From: Hyaloperonospora brassicae | Lineage: Eukaryota > Oomycota > Peronosporomycetes > Peronosporales > Peronosporaceae | Length of the DNA stretch: 64,000 bases | Assembly (NCBI GenBank): GCA_947650285.1 | Contig: CANTFL010001482.1 | Coordinates: 1 to 64,000 of the forward strand | Direction of reading: 5' to 3' | Shown: positions 48,891-63,133 of the stretch, piece after piece | Numbering within the stretch: the first letter of the stretch is position 1 | Layout of the letters: every line of letters starts with the position of its first letter | The notes under the pieces: model-generated | What the model saw: only the letters and a program-made list of their open reading frames with translations | What the model was told of the DNA's origin: nothing | The model's database searches: none | Position numbers and translations under genes: made by a program

Positions 48891-49867
48891 ATGACTTCTG
48901 TGCGTGGTGCAGCGGTACTGTAGGCTGGTCTGCCTTTCCGGGTTGTCTTCCCATAACCCAGGGCACTCTTCACTTTCATTCGCCGTGCCCGCTCTTTTGG
49001 TTGTCGTGCTTCTCTTCGCCTCTTCCTTGGTTGCCCTTCCTCTCTTTCTATAGCTACTCACTCTTTTTTTACTCACACTTTTTCCTTTGGACTCCTTTTT
49101 GAGTATCACTCCTGATTTACCTCTCTACCTTTGACAAACGAAGTACGGTAGCAAGGCTTTTTGATGGATAACAGTGTAATGAAACTTATTTCACCCCCCC
49201 CCCCCCGAGCTTCAATATAGAGGTGGCCGGCGTGCAGTTATAGAGTGCAAGTGCTGTATGACTCTTCTCCTCTTGATAAGCCATTCAGTCTCGTCGAGAA
49301 AAGATAGAGTGACCGACGAGATCCCACAAGTGGACATCCTGGCTTTTTCTCGGCCATTGGCGTGCGTAGTGTAGCAAGACAGTTGTGTAGGCAAGCGCGT
49401 TGCCAGCAACATCGGATGCTGAAAAGCGAAAAAGTGAGCGTGGATCGCACGAGTGCCTGATCCAAGAACGATAACAGCGGTCTTCTAGCCGTCGACCTTG
49501 GCAAAGAATGAATGTACCGGTATGACATGGAGCTTTTCCTCGCATGCGACGAAATTGTGACCGAAAAATTTACGTCCATTTCGCCCTCAAGTCGTGTGGA
49601 CCACACGAACTGAGGCGCTAGACCGAATCGGTTGAGGCTACACATCTCATTTACAGCGTAACCCTCCATGCAACCCTAACGTGTCTCTCCCGGCTTAACG
49701 CCCGTCTAATCGGCCTTTTACTCACAGGCGTGGGACACATCGTTTTGGGCCAATGCAAAACCTGCATCAATTGATTTTTCCCACAAACACGCGACTCGCG
49801 CCGATGTATGTGTTCACACCACGCACTCAAGCCCCACCACCCAACCGTCCCGTTATCCGGCACGAAC
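48891..49867. other. Intergenic region between LINE and EFG1
   Basis: Nearly 1 kb without a supportable gene. It contains a run of 13 C at 49194-49206 and CT-rich tracts at 48990-49090. Short frames at 49238-49669 (minus) show no motif. Confidence 0.45.
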
Positions 49868-51126
49868 ATGGCACCCACAGCAGGTTCGTCGCGTCGCGTC
49901 CTCCTGCGAGCCATTCGGTAGCTCTAACACCAGTGAATTGCTGTCACAACAGGCACGCGCCTTCGCTTCAAGAACGCACGATCGAAGAAAGTGCAGCACG
50001 CGAAAAAGAGTCCGTCGCTGAAAAATCGCATTCGGGGCCTCGAGCGCTTCCTCAGTCGCGGGGTACGCGCGTGTGTGCATGTGTGGACCACACCATATGG
50101 CAGTCACAAGCTGTTGTCTGTGAGAACTGATAATCTTGAAATTTCATATTTGTGCAGGGAATCGCTGATGCTACGCGACGGGCCAAGAAAGCAGAACTGC
50201 AGCAACTCCAGGAAGAAGTGCGTGTTGTTTGAATTGCCATTGACATGTCGGGTCTTCTTTTGTTATTTTGCTGACGACCTGACTGAACGGACTTACGTGT
50301 TGTTTGCTATTGCCAGTACAAGCAAAAGAGTCAAGCTGCAGTGGAGAAGAAGATTGTCGAAAAGTGCAAGAGGGTGAGTTTATCAAGTGGTGGTGCTTTT
50401 TTCCTGAATTAATGCACATTCGTGCGCGACTTGTTCTGTATACACAGTATAATGGATATCAGATGTTACTTACGGACTCCGTTGTATCGTCGTTTCGTAG
50501 CCGCGCTTTTTCGAGCGTGTGAAAGTGATGCGAAAGTTGAGTCAGACGAAGAAGTGCATCGAGCAGGTAACTAGCCATCTTTGTGCTGTCATACGATGAG
50601 AAAGTGTAAGTACATGCGTTGACGGTGATTGCGTGTACAGGCGAAGGATGAAGCAGAAAAGGCTGTGTACGAAAAGAAGTTCATGACGTATCGCGAGCAG
50701 ATGATGTACATATACTACTACCCGAAAAGCGAGACATACATTTCACTGTACCCGTCGACTTCCCACTCCGAGAAGAAGCAAACGCGTCAGGATGAACTCC
50801 GCGCGGAGGCGATTGCCCGTTTCGAACAGGAACAGCCCGAAGAGGCATTTCATCACTTTTGTTTCAACGACGGCGAGACTGCGGACTCGGGCCCTGCAAG
50901 GGCGACGAAGTCAGCTGTTGACCTTTTGCTCAAGAATCCGACGAAGGAAATGGCGAAGAAGCAGAAGAAGACACGAAGCAAGCGAGACAAGTCTGGAGAA
51001 AAGCAGCAATACACGCCGGCTCTCGTCGATCAAGAAGATGATGACGATGGCATGCCAGGGACAGCACGGGAGGAGAGTGAGAAGAACGAGGAGCAGGAAG
51101 AAGAAGAGGACGACTTTTTCCTGTAA
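49868..51126 (+). CDS. EFG1: rRNA-processing protein EFG1 homologue
   Basis: Nucleolar factor of the Efg1 family, needed for small-subunit rRNA maturation in yeast. Exons 49868-49883, 49953-50062, 50158-50217, 50317-50373, 50501-50566 and 50641-51126 join in phase and give 264 residues. After a basic start, the conserved blocks are KKSPSLKNRIRGLERFLSR, ADATRRAKKAELQQLQEE, KSQAAVEKKIVEKCKR, RFFERVKVMRKL and FMTYREQMMYIYYYPKSETY, split between exons. The C-terminal half is lineage-specific: KKQKKTRSKRDK (basic) and a Glu/Asp-rich end (EEQEEEEDDFFL). The 16-bp first exon with donor GTTCGT was selected because it is the only join that restores phase. It is convergent with the kinase gene, 172 bp apart. 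Confidence 0.87.
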
Positions 51127-51298
51127 CAGCTGGTATATAGTACAAACGACCGTTTACAGAAAAGTCGGGCGCTGCTGCTGGCAGACTTTGGCATGTTTGA
51201 CGTCGCGCGGTTCTTGCAATGTATTACTTTTATCGTACGCTGGCAAGCTCGGAAACCGATGAGGGCAACGACAAGAACCCAGGCAATTTCCACCGAAG

Positions 51299-54200
51299 CT
51301 AGATGAAGATCGATGGACCAAACTCTGCCCCTGCGCTTTGCTGTGCACTGTCCGCCATCATTACAGCTTCGGCTTGAGATGCAGCAGCAAGCGCGTTCAT
51401 ATTGGTGAAACTGAAAGACCTGAAGGCGTCACAGAGACTCGAGTCATCCGAGCTTCCGTACATTCCACTGGGAAATCGACAATGATTGTTGCGGTCTCCC
51501 GTCTGTAAGCCATAGCCAATGTGTTCCTTATTCGTAGCACCCATTGTGTCTAGTGTCCCTGCTGCCGTCCCCCAGGAGATATCAACATCTGCAGTCGCAG
51601 CAGAAGCATTGCTAGCATTGTTGTCCTGAGCAAAGCCCTCGTCTGCTTTCGTATCGGATGCACCCAGCGATTGACCGTCACACTCAGACCCAGAGTCATT
51701 GTTGTTCTGACTACTGCATGCTGAGCGAGGACCAACGTCAAAGTCACTGTCGTCAATGAATATGTCCGTGAGGTTGCGGTTATTGAAATAGCTGGTATCG
51801 GTCGGCCCTTCTAGTGTCGGCACAAACGGAGGCACGGATTCCAAAATTGTGTCCCAATTGATACCCTCAAAAAACGGGTGCTCCTTGATTCCCTCCCAGC
51901 CCATGCGCGTTTCGGGGTTCGAATCAAGCAACTTATCGATCAAATCCACTGCTTCGAACGACAAACACTTTTCACCATCAGGCCATAGAATTTGCCGTTC
52001 CAAGATGTTTCCAAAAATGGCATCCACAGTGTCATCGTTGAACGGAGGGAACCCTACCATCATCTCGTAGAGAATGATGCCTAGTGCCCAGTAGTCCACA
52101 GGTGGACCATGTGGGGCACCGAGAATGATCTCCGGTGCCAGGTAATCTGGAGTGCCGCATCGTCCATACGTATGATACGCAGACTTCTTTTTCACGTTTC
52201 GCTTAGGCGCGAACATGCGAGGCGGGCGACCGTCTTCCAGCGAAGACGGCAACGCATCCAGTGAACTGCCATCCCGCATCTCGCTGCCTTCGGCCAGACA
52301 TACATCGTCTGGTTCCGAGTCAGCATCGCTAAGCGTGACAGCGTCCTCGGACAAGCCAAAGTCGGTCAACTGAAGAAGTAGAGAATATACAGCACCACGT
52401 TAGCCATCGAAAGTGGGATCAGCACGACGACAGCGTCGGTAAGATCGAAACGTGAACAAACCTTGACATGGCCGGTAGACGAAAGCAAGATGTTGTCGGG
52501 CTTGAGATCTCTGTACAATGATAAGCCAATCGACACACACAAACGGAGAGACAGAAGCGGATCAGACCAACACTCGATACGACGATCACCCTTTGCACAT
52601 CTCGAACCTGTGAACACAGCCTTTCGTGTGCAAGTGGTTGAGCGCGATCGCAATCTCTGCGATATACACACATGCCACCTATCAACAAAAGCAGTCGTCA
52701 GTTCTGTCAACAAGGCGGTATTTGTGTCACAATAGCAACACACGCTCGTACCTGTTCTTCCAGCTGCACGATGCACTCTAATAACGACATGAAATCACCA
52801 CCAGGAAGGTACTCCATCACCAAAAACAGATTGCGCCTAGCCAAGACCCGAACACAGCCGCAGAGATAAGTCGTTGCTCGTCGTTTACACGCGAGGCGTA
52901 TTCTCATGGACAAAATCACACTTGCTTACTTGGTTTGAAACGTCCAGAACAACTTCACGACGAAAGGGCTCACCACACTAGCCAAGATATTCCGCTCTGT
53001 CTCAATCTGCTGGATCTGGAGCGAAACAAAAGTGACCACGCAAATGCTCAGTCGGTAGCACTGCGCCTGCGAGCACACGATAAAGCAGGAAAGATACCGT
53101 ACCTGTTTTTTGCGAAGCAAGTGTTCTTTCGCAAGCACCTTTATCGCGTACTGGTCACCAGTCGTCTTCTTCCGAGCAAGGTATACTTTGCCAAACGCGC
53201 CCTTTGAGATTGGCTTGACGATTTGGAAATCACGAATCGAGACTCGATATGAAGTCGGTCTCAAGCTCGAGCGTCTTCGAGATCGAAGTGAACTTCTGTT
53301 CTTGATGCTCTCGAGTGACTTGGTTCGCTTCAACGGCGACCGCATAATCGCAAGCGGAGCCTGCTGTAACATGACCTTGTGCGATGCCCGCATTTTGCTC
53401 ATCTTCGCGTGGATCAAGTTGCGCAGCTTGATACAGTACGCCACTCCGTTCACGTCCAGATCCAATGGCGCTTCCTGTTGTCGTATTCGATCGATGAGTT
53501 TCACGAGTCGAGCACAGAGTGCAAACGCATCCACGCTCGTCACGTCACACGACGAAGTCTGAACAGCTGCCATGCGCAGTGCATGGTACGCATGCAACTC
53601 GTCCAGCTTGATTAGTGGATCGGTCGCTAGCACGGCATCGATCGACGCTGCTAGCTTCACCAGCGAGTCGTTGATCACATCCGCTTCGAGCTCGACGCGC
53701 TTGGACAAGACGCAGTAGTGGATGTGTCGATCCAAGTTGGCTGCGTCGACTTTTGTCTCGCAGAGTTTACACACGACCCTCGTCGCTCGTTGGAACGTCA
53801 CGGTCATAGGTCGTCTGCTGAACTGCAGCTTCTCCAGCACGTCTGCGACCGACATGGAGCCCTGGCCATTCACGGCTTCGACCACCACTCCTTTCTTCAC
53901 GCGCGTCCCCAAAGTCCTCCGCGACACGACGGCTTTCGTCCACGTCTCTAGTTGCACCCTCTTGACCACAACTGTGTTCGTCAGCGGATCAATCCCGACC
54001 TCCAACCCAAGCGGTCCCTCGCCCACCGTCACGTCAAACGTCTCTGGTCGTCGAACGTTCTCAAACAGTGCCCCTCCCTCCTCGAGCATCGGGACCGCCT
54101 CGTCCCGGCTTCGTCCATTATCGTCCTCGAGCTCTCCTGCCCTCGTCTCGTCCTGCACTCCCGCCACCTGACGCCACTTGACGCGATTCGTCTCCCATCG

Positions 54201-54458
54201 ACGCAGTACGTCCTCGAGCGCGTCGGGGGCCACGTCCAACACGCCACTGCGAGCCACAGAGCGTCGACTTGCACGCACTGGCAGCACGTTCAGCGTGTAC
54301 TGGCGATGCAGGCGCTGCGGCCGGAGCTCGAGGCCCAACTCCTCCTGCAGGCGCTCCAGTTCACTGCCGTTACTGCTACTGCTACTGCTACTGCTCGTAA
54401 TCGTAGTCGCACCTGTGCGACGACCGCTTCGGTCGAAAGAAAGTGCGAGTTCCGTCAT
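51299..54458 (-). CDS. AGC protein kinase of the IRE/Rim15/MAST type with PDZ-like and C2HC modules
   Basis: Ser/Thr kinase. Minus exons 54458-53103, 53015-52930, 52836-52752, 52678-52608, 52510-52462 and 52369-51299 join in phase and give 905 residues. In order: a Ser-rich N-terminus, a PDZ-like stretch (about 140-225, FDVTVGEGPLGLEVG), a zinc finger (about 228-250, CKLCETKVDAANLDRHIHYC) and a helical region. The kinase domain starts near 410: ISKGAFGKVYLARK, YAIKVL (Lys), MEYLPGGDF, HRDLKPDN and DFGLS. About 55 residues are inserted before GTPDYLAPEI, as in Rim15/IRE/MAST kinases. The tail is acidic and Asn/Ser-rich. The C2HC finger before the kinase is a feature of plant IRE kinases. The start is the first ATG in frame. 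Activation-segment phosphorylation is expected but not testable here. Confidence 0.9.
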
Positions 54459-56837
54459 GACGCGACAAGAGGCGACACGGGGCCGCGAGTGGCTCGAAAC
54501 TGTGTCGCGTCGCACGTGACGGACTGCTGTCGTGTCGCTCGTGACGGTCGTCGGCGTCGTTCCACCCGAAGACGGCTGTGCCTTTTCGTACGGCAACAAG
54601 TAGAGCGGTCGATGTGGTCGACGAGTGCTGCGTCGTGTGCCGTCGCTTCTGTCTCGTGGTCACAGTCAATAGCAGCCGTAGCCGTAGCTCTTCTCTCTCT
54701 CTCTCGCTCTCTCTCTCTCTCTCGCTCTCTCTCTCTCTGTCGATGGTCAGGTGTTTGGTGCTGTCGGGCGCAGCTCAATAGACGTTCGTTACCCAGTGAA
54801 GTGCGATCTGACTCGCGGCTGGCGGTTATCAAAAAGACTGAGGCGAAAGAGGACGACGACGACAACGACACCGACGACGACGACGAGAAAGTGGGGACAG
54901 GAGGAAACCCAAAGGACTTTTGTGACGAGGGCCCTATGGCACACGCCCCCTCCCCCTACACCTCAAGTGCCTCTTTGAAGGGGAACCCCCAGCAGCTCGT
55001 CCCGTGCAGGAGGGCGTCATAGAAGGACACAGAGAGAGACACCGAGAGAGAGAGAGAGAAACATACACAGAGCTCGAGCGATCGCGAGAACCGACGGCCA
55101 CCGTGCGACGACGCCGGGCGGTCGTCGAACGGTCGCACGACGATTGGCAGTTGTCGCAGACATGGAGGGAATTGCACTCACGTGGTCGTGGCTCAAAGGG
55201 CGGGTGTGTGGCTGTGTACCTGTGTGTGGCTTGCGAGGCATTGCTGATGGTTGGCCACGGGGTAGCGAGTCAGTCGGCCGTTTCGTCCGAGAGAGCCATT
55301 TGTGGTTGATCGAGTCTGATGAGCAGCTCGCGAGTCCTTTTGCACGCAACGACATGCCAACAAAGTCTCTCTCTCTCTCTATCGTTCGTGCCACTGGCGC
55401 TCGCATGTGTGCAACAGCTACGAACGAGGAGAAGGACATGATCGCGCAGCCGGTTCCGTCTTACCGTACGGACTCGCAATGGCAAACGTGACAGTGACGT
55501 CAGGAAACATCTTTGCCGGCCAGGAAAAAGGACACGCACACGCACACACACACACACACACAAAACGAGCTGTCGACGTAACCGCCCCGATCTTTCCACT
55601 GAAAAGGAAGAGACGCGTCTATCGCGCCTGTTTGTTTCTCCCGGATGCTGAGAAAAAGGCGGTAGCGCTACTGCGGCCTGCGTCGTTCTGAGGTACTGGA
55701 CAACGAACGCCTCGAAACAATGGACGGTCGATAGTATGGCATACCGACGTAGGTGGCCGCGCGAGCAGTGGTTTTCGTGGCACTTGTCAAGGACTTGCAA
55801 TATGGGCCTTTGGGACGCCGGGTATCTATCCTGCACGCACGACTTGTCTCTAGTCAGTCGTTGCCGTGTGCAACGCGTGCATGTCTTCTAGCTACGGTAT
55901 TCAGCACGTCGTGGCGATGGACGTCAACTGTCTAGATGCCTGATCTGCGATCTGCTGGACCGTAACATGCGACTACCATTCGAAGCACAATACGATGCAC
56001 GTGGTAAACAAAACCCAGAAAAAAGAGCGACTCGACGCATAGCGCGTGAGTCCAGTCGTCCACCAGTAAGCACATTGGTTCGGCGGTACGCCAGGCTTTC
56101 TGCGTGCAAACATGTTTCGGAACGAGACTGTTGCGAACTGTGTGCTCGGGCGTGTGAAGCGCTTGCGTCAGTCAAGTGTGGCCATGGCAAGCCACATCCA
56201 TCGAAACGAGATCGATCGATCGGGCAGTCGGTCGGTCGGTCGACCTATCCACCACCTGGAAGAACAGCCGCGCTTTGTTGAACGTACGCAGACCGTATGG
56301 ATATCAGGCTACCCTTCTTTCCCGCAAAGTGTTGCGCTTGACGTGGGGCGGGCGGGTAGCGACCTTTCGTGCACCACTTTGCAGCGTTTCGCCTCATCGA
56401 ACTGCTCGAGCTATCACAATGACCTGCCGAGTTGTGCCGTGCAAGTGACAGCAATATGGCTATCGTACCCTTTGCGCGCAAGCAAACGGATAGTCCGTTG
56501 CAACATTGGATCTCTGCTGCTTCCATGTCGTCGAGTCTCGGTCGAAAGTCGTGTAGATACCGGTGTTGCTACTCGGGACGTGATGCCCGTTGTTCAGCTG
56601 TGCAATTTTTTTGACGCAGTCGCTTTGTCGCCAGGCAATAGTCATCACTTTCATTGCTGACACGACCAGAGAGGATTAGGAATTCTTGTAGTTGATCCAC
56701 ATTGTCCATTTCCAGTTGGTGCATACCCCGATGGCACCGAGTCGGAAGCGACATCGAGCCGCTTTTTTTTACTTACCAATGACACCATTCGACTCTAATC
56801 GAGCCTTTATGTTCCCACGTTTGCTGGAAACGCAAGT

Positions 56838-56921
56838 CCGATAGCGTGCTGTTCAAGCGAATGTATTTCAATGACCGATAGCGTGCTGTTAAAGTGTATG
56901 TTGTTCAATTACCGATAGCGT
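56838..56921. repeat. 37-bp tandem repeat upstream of the K+ channel gene
   Basis: CCGATAGCGTGCTGTT occurs at 56838-56853 and 56875-56890, and CCGATAGCGT again at 56912-56921, with an exact 37-bp period. The linking 21 bases are similar but diverged. It lies about 300-390 bp before the chosen start. Possible repeated factor-binding sites. Confidence 0.75.
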
Positions 56922-56938
56922 CGTGATCTCGTCTCATT

Positions 56939-56953
56939 GGCTGTTAAACAGCC
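56939..56953. promoter_or_regulatory. Palindromic site GGCTGTTAAACAGCC
   Basis: Perfect 7-1-7 dyad, 18 bp after the last copy of the 37-bp repeat and just after CTCATTGG, an initiator-like or CCAAT-like phrase. It could bind a dimeric factor. Function is inferred from symmetry and position only. Confidence 0.35.
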
Positions 56954-57223
56954 GCAAATGAGCACTCACATGACACGCCAGCAGTCGCCGTGCGCTCATT
57001 CGTGCTGCACTCTTTTCGGTACGGTCGATTTCAGTTTCCAGCCCAGATGCAGGCACAGCGTGGAATCCCACGATTGTACCATATGATGCAAAAGTTCAGA
57101 CGCTCACGTGTCTTCCTTCTCTGTATCAATCACACAGTGTCTCAGCTGGTATCACCATCGCGACCTTCTCGACGCTTCCCCGTCGTGGGTGTTATTTATT
57201 GTTACTTTTTATTTGTCAACGTC

Positions 57224-60103
57224 ATGCCTGCGTCAAAGAAGCGGATTCAGAATCGCGGTCCGCTTCATGTCGGGACGCAACGGGTACCAGCAGCGCTGCA
57301 AGATTGGGTCCATATTTGGCACGGTGTCAAAGTGAAGAACAGCGTGGATGAGGTCACGTCCATCTTCCATGCAGGGTCTCGCGTGGAAGACATGCCGTTT
57401 TGGAAACAGTTTATTCGCCTGCCATCGAATTCGCTGTTTCCAAGCGTGATTACCAATGCCAATCCAAGGACTCCGTACAAGGACTTTTTGTACGTGCTGC
57501 TCAACATGCGCTGGCCAATGCTACTCATGGTGCTTCTCGCCGTCATTATGGTGAACCTCTTTTTCTTTGCAGCAATCACGTGCTATATCTGTGGCGATCC
57601 AACGGGGTTCTTCGAAGCTTTCAACTTGAGTTACCAGACGTTCACGACCATTGGATTCGGTGTTGTCTACCCGACGCACACGTGTGGGAACGTGACCATG
57701 TCCGTCGAGTCGTTTGCATCCATGATGGTCGTCTCGGCTGGCACAGGTCTTGTCTTTGCCAAGTTCGCCAAACCGCAAGCAAAGGTAGCGTTCAGCAAAG
57801 TCTGCGTCGTGCAGCCCTATGGTGAGACATACCTCGCACTTGTTGTACGCGTCGCAAATGCCACACAATCGCGAGACGTGACGCACGACGTTATCATGGA
57901 GGCTGCGTTCAAGGTAAATTTGCTGCGGGTGGAGCACAAGACGAAACACGTGCGTGCTCATGACAACGAAGTGACGCTGAAGCGAAGACTATCGCGACCA
58001 CCTGTGCCAAGTGTCCAAAGCATCGAGGACGTTGAAGACGACCCCGCTTGTTCAACAAAGGTGCTGACGTCGTACAACCTTAAGCTGCAGCAAAATAACT
58101 TCATCACTTTCCGCATGGGTGTGGCTGTCGTACACCTGATTGACGAAAGTAGTCCGCTGTACAAGATGTCAAAGAACGACATTGCTCAGTCCGATATGCT
58201 TGTCGAGGTCGCCATGTCCGGCGTGGATTCCACACTGCAGGACACAGTGTCGGAGCGATATATCTACACTGCTGCGAATCTGATGTGGGGATACCGTTTC
58301 GCTGAGTTGCTCGAGTTCAACGAGCAGAATGCAGAGGTCATCATGGACTTTGCAAGATTGAGCACTGTCGAGTCTGCTCCGATCGACGATGCCCGTTACC
58401 TGAAGCCGGTTCATCCCAACGAGAGCACGTCTCCTGGCATCCACGAGAGTGACGGGGAAGTATCCGCGCAAGATGCCGCATGGCGGTACCCGCAGCAACA
58501 AGCACGCGTACCTTCCCACCACAAGGATGGGCTTCCTCGTCATGGTCAAGACGTCTCATCAGTGAGCTCGGAAGAGTTCGTGGCGAGCTCAGGGCCAGTT
58601 TCGGGAGATAGTCAGTCGTCCGTCACGGACGATGAGGAACCGGTCTTACCCCACCCTCCTGTACTGCTTCCGAAGAAGTCTGGGCCGAAAAAGTTTGCGA
58701 TGGGGCTTGAGCCATTGTTCGAGCCATTATTACAGCAGCCGTTCGGAACACAGCGAATTCCAAAAGCTCCGTCGGCCGAATTACGCGCTGCTCGAAGAGG
58801 AGGTTTGCAAATCTGGCGAGACATCGATCGATTGATTCCGGAGAGTGAACGAGCCAGGCACAGCGAAGAGCAGGTAGCAACGGGCGATGTGGTAAAGACT
58901 TGTGCCCGGAATAGCAGTCGGGATGCACATCATGACGAAGTAGGATGGAAGTCTCTCGAGGATCCCGATAGGTTGCGATCGCGACATCAGCCTCGACGAG
59001 ACATGGCGGAGTTTGCGACGATCAAAGACGACACGTGCTCCAGTTCGCAAGAAAAGGAGCACAAAGATGAACCTATTGCCACGAACGACGCCGATGTTTT
59101 TCACGGTCAGGGTGGTGACGAGGAGGATGCTTCTCACCTTCGCCAGCGTACTAATACGACAATGTCCGTCGTGTCGATGGAAGTGGAGGACACGCCTCGT
59201 TTCTTGCGGATCACGCCGGTCCACATTCCCAAGTCTTTCAGTTTCATGCGGATTTACCAGAGTGCTCTCCACGTGCGGTGGCCAAAGATCATTGTCGTGT
59301 TTGTGCTGTCATTTCTGGTCATCAATTTTGGCTTCGGGCTGCTGTACTGGTTTGACATGGACAGCATTGCAGTGTACGGCGACATGGCTGTCTCGAATTA
59401 CGAGCTAGCGTTCTACATGAGTGTCCATACGCTGGCAACCATCGGTTATGGATCCATTGCACCGAAGCCTGACTCGGTGTACATGAACGTTGTCGTGTTC
59501 ATTGAGTCCATGGTCGGAATCATTACTGTCACAATCATCACTGGCATCGCGTGGTCCAAGTTTGCTCGACCGAGAGCGCACATCCACTTCTCGTCCCACA
59601 TGACCATCACGACAATTTACGGACACCGCTGCCTCGTGTTTCGTGCTGCCAATACGCGGCACTCCGGTGAAGTGCACGACAACTTTTTCCGCATTGGCGT
59701 GATCCTCACCAACCGTCGCACGGGACTTCGGCAGATGTACGACGTGCCTCTCGTGACCGCCGAGTGGCCATCGATCAAGTTACCCGCGACGCTTATCCAC
59801 GTGATCAACGAGAACTCGCCCTTCTACAAGTTCTACTCCATGGACGACTTGTCTCAATCGCGTGTCGCGGTCATTGCGTTGCTCACGGGGCTCGATACGA
59901 CCTTTTCGGAGAACGTGTATGCACGCAAGATGTACTTCTGGGACGACTTTGCGTACGACATGCGCTTTGACGACTTTGCCGTGATTGAGCGCGACCGCGT
60001 GATTATCGATTACGAGCGCTTCGATCGACTGATTCCGAATGACCATGACGAAGCGGTCGCCACCACACCCGCGAGATCCGATGACGTTGACGCAGTAGTG
60101 TAG
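57224..60103 (+). CDS. Tandem inward-rectifier potassium channel (two Kir units in one chain)
   Basis: Membrane K+ channel subunit in a single exon, 959 residues from ATG 57224. The frame stays open upstream to 56990, with ATGs such as 57047, but the N-terminal cytoplasmic block MPASKKRIQNRGPLHVGT makes 57224 the likely start. Two complete Kir units. Unit 1: TM1 near 97-120, pore with selectivity filter TTIGFG at 141-146, TM2 near 160-180, then a cytoplasmic beta domain (SSPLYKMS, VEVAMSGVDSTLQDTVSERY). A long charged linker (about 390-650) follows. Unit 2: TM1 VVFVLSFLVINFGFGLLYWF, filter ATIGYG near 739-743, TM2, then a second beta domain (NSPFYKFYSMDD, IALLTGLDTTFSENVYARK). Two chains would suffice for a four-unit pore. 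It is convergent with the helicase gene, 177 bp apart. Confidence 0.9.
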   Translation: MPASKKRIQNRGPLHVGTQRVPAALQDWVHIWHGVKVKNSVDEVTSIFHAGSRVEDMPFWKQFIRLPSNSLFPSVITNANPRTPYKDFLYVLLNMRWPMLLMVLLAVIMVNLFFFAAITCYICGDPTGFFEAFNLSYQTFTTIGFGVVYPTHTCGNVTMSVESFASMMVVSAGTGLVFAKFAKPQAKVAFSKVCVVQPYGETYLALVVRVANATQSRDVTHDVIMEAAFKVNLLRVEHKTKHVRAHDNEVTLKRRLSRPPVPSVQSIEDVEDDPACSTKVLTSYNLKLQQNNFITFRMGVAVVHLIDESSPLYKMSKNDIAQSDMLVEVAMSGVDSTLQDTVSERYIYTAANLMWGYRFAELLEFNEQNAEVIMDFARLSTVESAPIDDARYLKPVHPNESTSPGIHESDGEVSAQDAAWRYPQQQARVPSHHKDGLPRHGQDVSSVSSEEFVASSGPVSGDSQSSVTDDEEPVLPHPPVLLPKKSGPKKFAMGLEPLFEPLLQQPFGTQRIPKAPSAELRAARRGGLQIWRDIDRLIPESERARHSEEQVATGDVVKTCARNSSRDAHHDEVGWKSLEDPDRLRSRHQPRRDMAEFATIKDDTCSSSQEKEHKDEPIATNDADVFHGQGGDEEDASHLRQRTNTTMSVVSMEVEDTPRFLRITPVHIPKSFSFMRIYQSALHVRWPKIIVVFVLSFLVINFGFGLLYWFDMDSIAVYGDMAVSNYELAFYMSVHTLATIGYGSIAPKPDSVYMNVVVFIESMVGIITVTIITGIAWSKFARPRAHIHFSSHMTITTIYGHRCLVFRAANTRHSGEVHDNFFRIGVILTNRRTGLRQMYDVPLVTAEWPSIKLPATLIHVINENSPFYKFYSMDDLSQSRVAVIALLTGLDTTFSENVYARKMYFWDDFAYDMRFDDFAVIERDRVIIDYERFDRLIPNDHDEAVATTPARSDDVDAVV

Positions 60104-60280
60104 CAGCTGACACCAATGACGTGCAAACAGTATCAATAGCAACAACTCGTTTCGAACGCAATGATGACTCTCGTCCATTGCAAGTTAGGTAGGAAAAAAG
60201 CGAACGGTACCGTACTCTCTACACTGTCAGCAAACGCCTGTTGCGACTCCAGACTGCATTCGTCGCGCACGAAGCGATGA

Positions 60281-62572
<2,292 letters not shown>

Positions 62573-63133
62573 GTTGAGAGTGATGGTCGGGGGGAAAGAG
62601 GAAAGGAAACAAAGAGGGGCTCGAGTGCGCACTCGGAGGCGTTTCGACGAATGACCGGTCAGCAAGTGGGAAGCGGGCGATCGACTTTGACGGGGAGCGA
62701 GGGCACCACGCGGCTTTTGGTTGGCTACCGACGGACGAAGTGCGGGCGGCGGCAGGGGGCGCTCGCAGACCGCAGCGATTGGACAAATTTCGAGCCGATC
62801 TTTGAATATCGACCACTGCTTTGGTCGTCGCCACAGCACGTGAGGGGTCAAGTGCGATGGTGTACGACAGGACGTGTGTGCAAAGCCAGTCCGCATGTTC
62901 GTCACATTATGGAACAGCATCCAGTTAGATGGGTCAACTGTTCTCGATACGTTCCTCTATGTATGTGTATGTGATAGATGGAGACCACGAACAACGAATG
63001 ACGAGGGGGTCCACATAGTAACCATACGAACCACAGAATACGAGTCTGCAGCGTCAGAATACAGCATGGCAACAATGGCAGAACACGCGTCTTTGTCTCG
63101 CTTGAACAGGTCCCTCCCGTGTCAAGCCGTTTC
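62573..63133. other. Intergenic region, helicase promoter side
   Basis: About 560 bp between the helicase start and the PTPS stop, both on minus. No gene or clear motif was recognised. Confidence 0.5.

Larger units (their letters stand above)
54459..57223. other. 2.8-kb intergenic region with microsatellites
   Basis: No gene supported. It contains a CT microsatellite at about 54690-54738, an AG-rich patch at about 55028-55066 and a CA run at about 55532-55562. Long plus-strand frames beginning near 53950 are antisense to the kinase. The right end (56800-57223) carries a 37-bp tandem repeat and a palindrome upstream of the K+ channel gene, described separately. Confidence 0.5.

Noticed and set aside
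53952..55022. 356-codon plus-strand open frame
   Set aside because: Largely antisense to the first exon of the AGC kinase. Its composition is dictated by high-GC codons of the real gene and it runs into simple repeats.
55532..55562. CRISPR-like or structured repeat array among the simple repeats
   Set aside because: CA, CT and AG runs here are ordinary microsatellites without spacers. The genome is eukaryotic.
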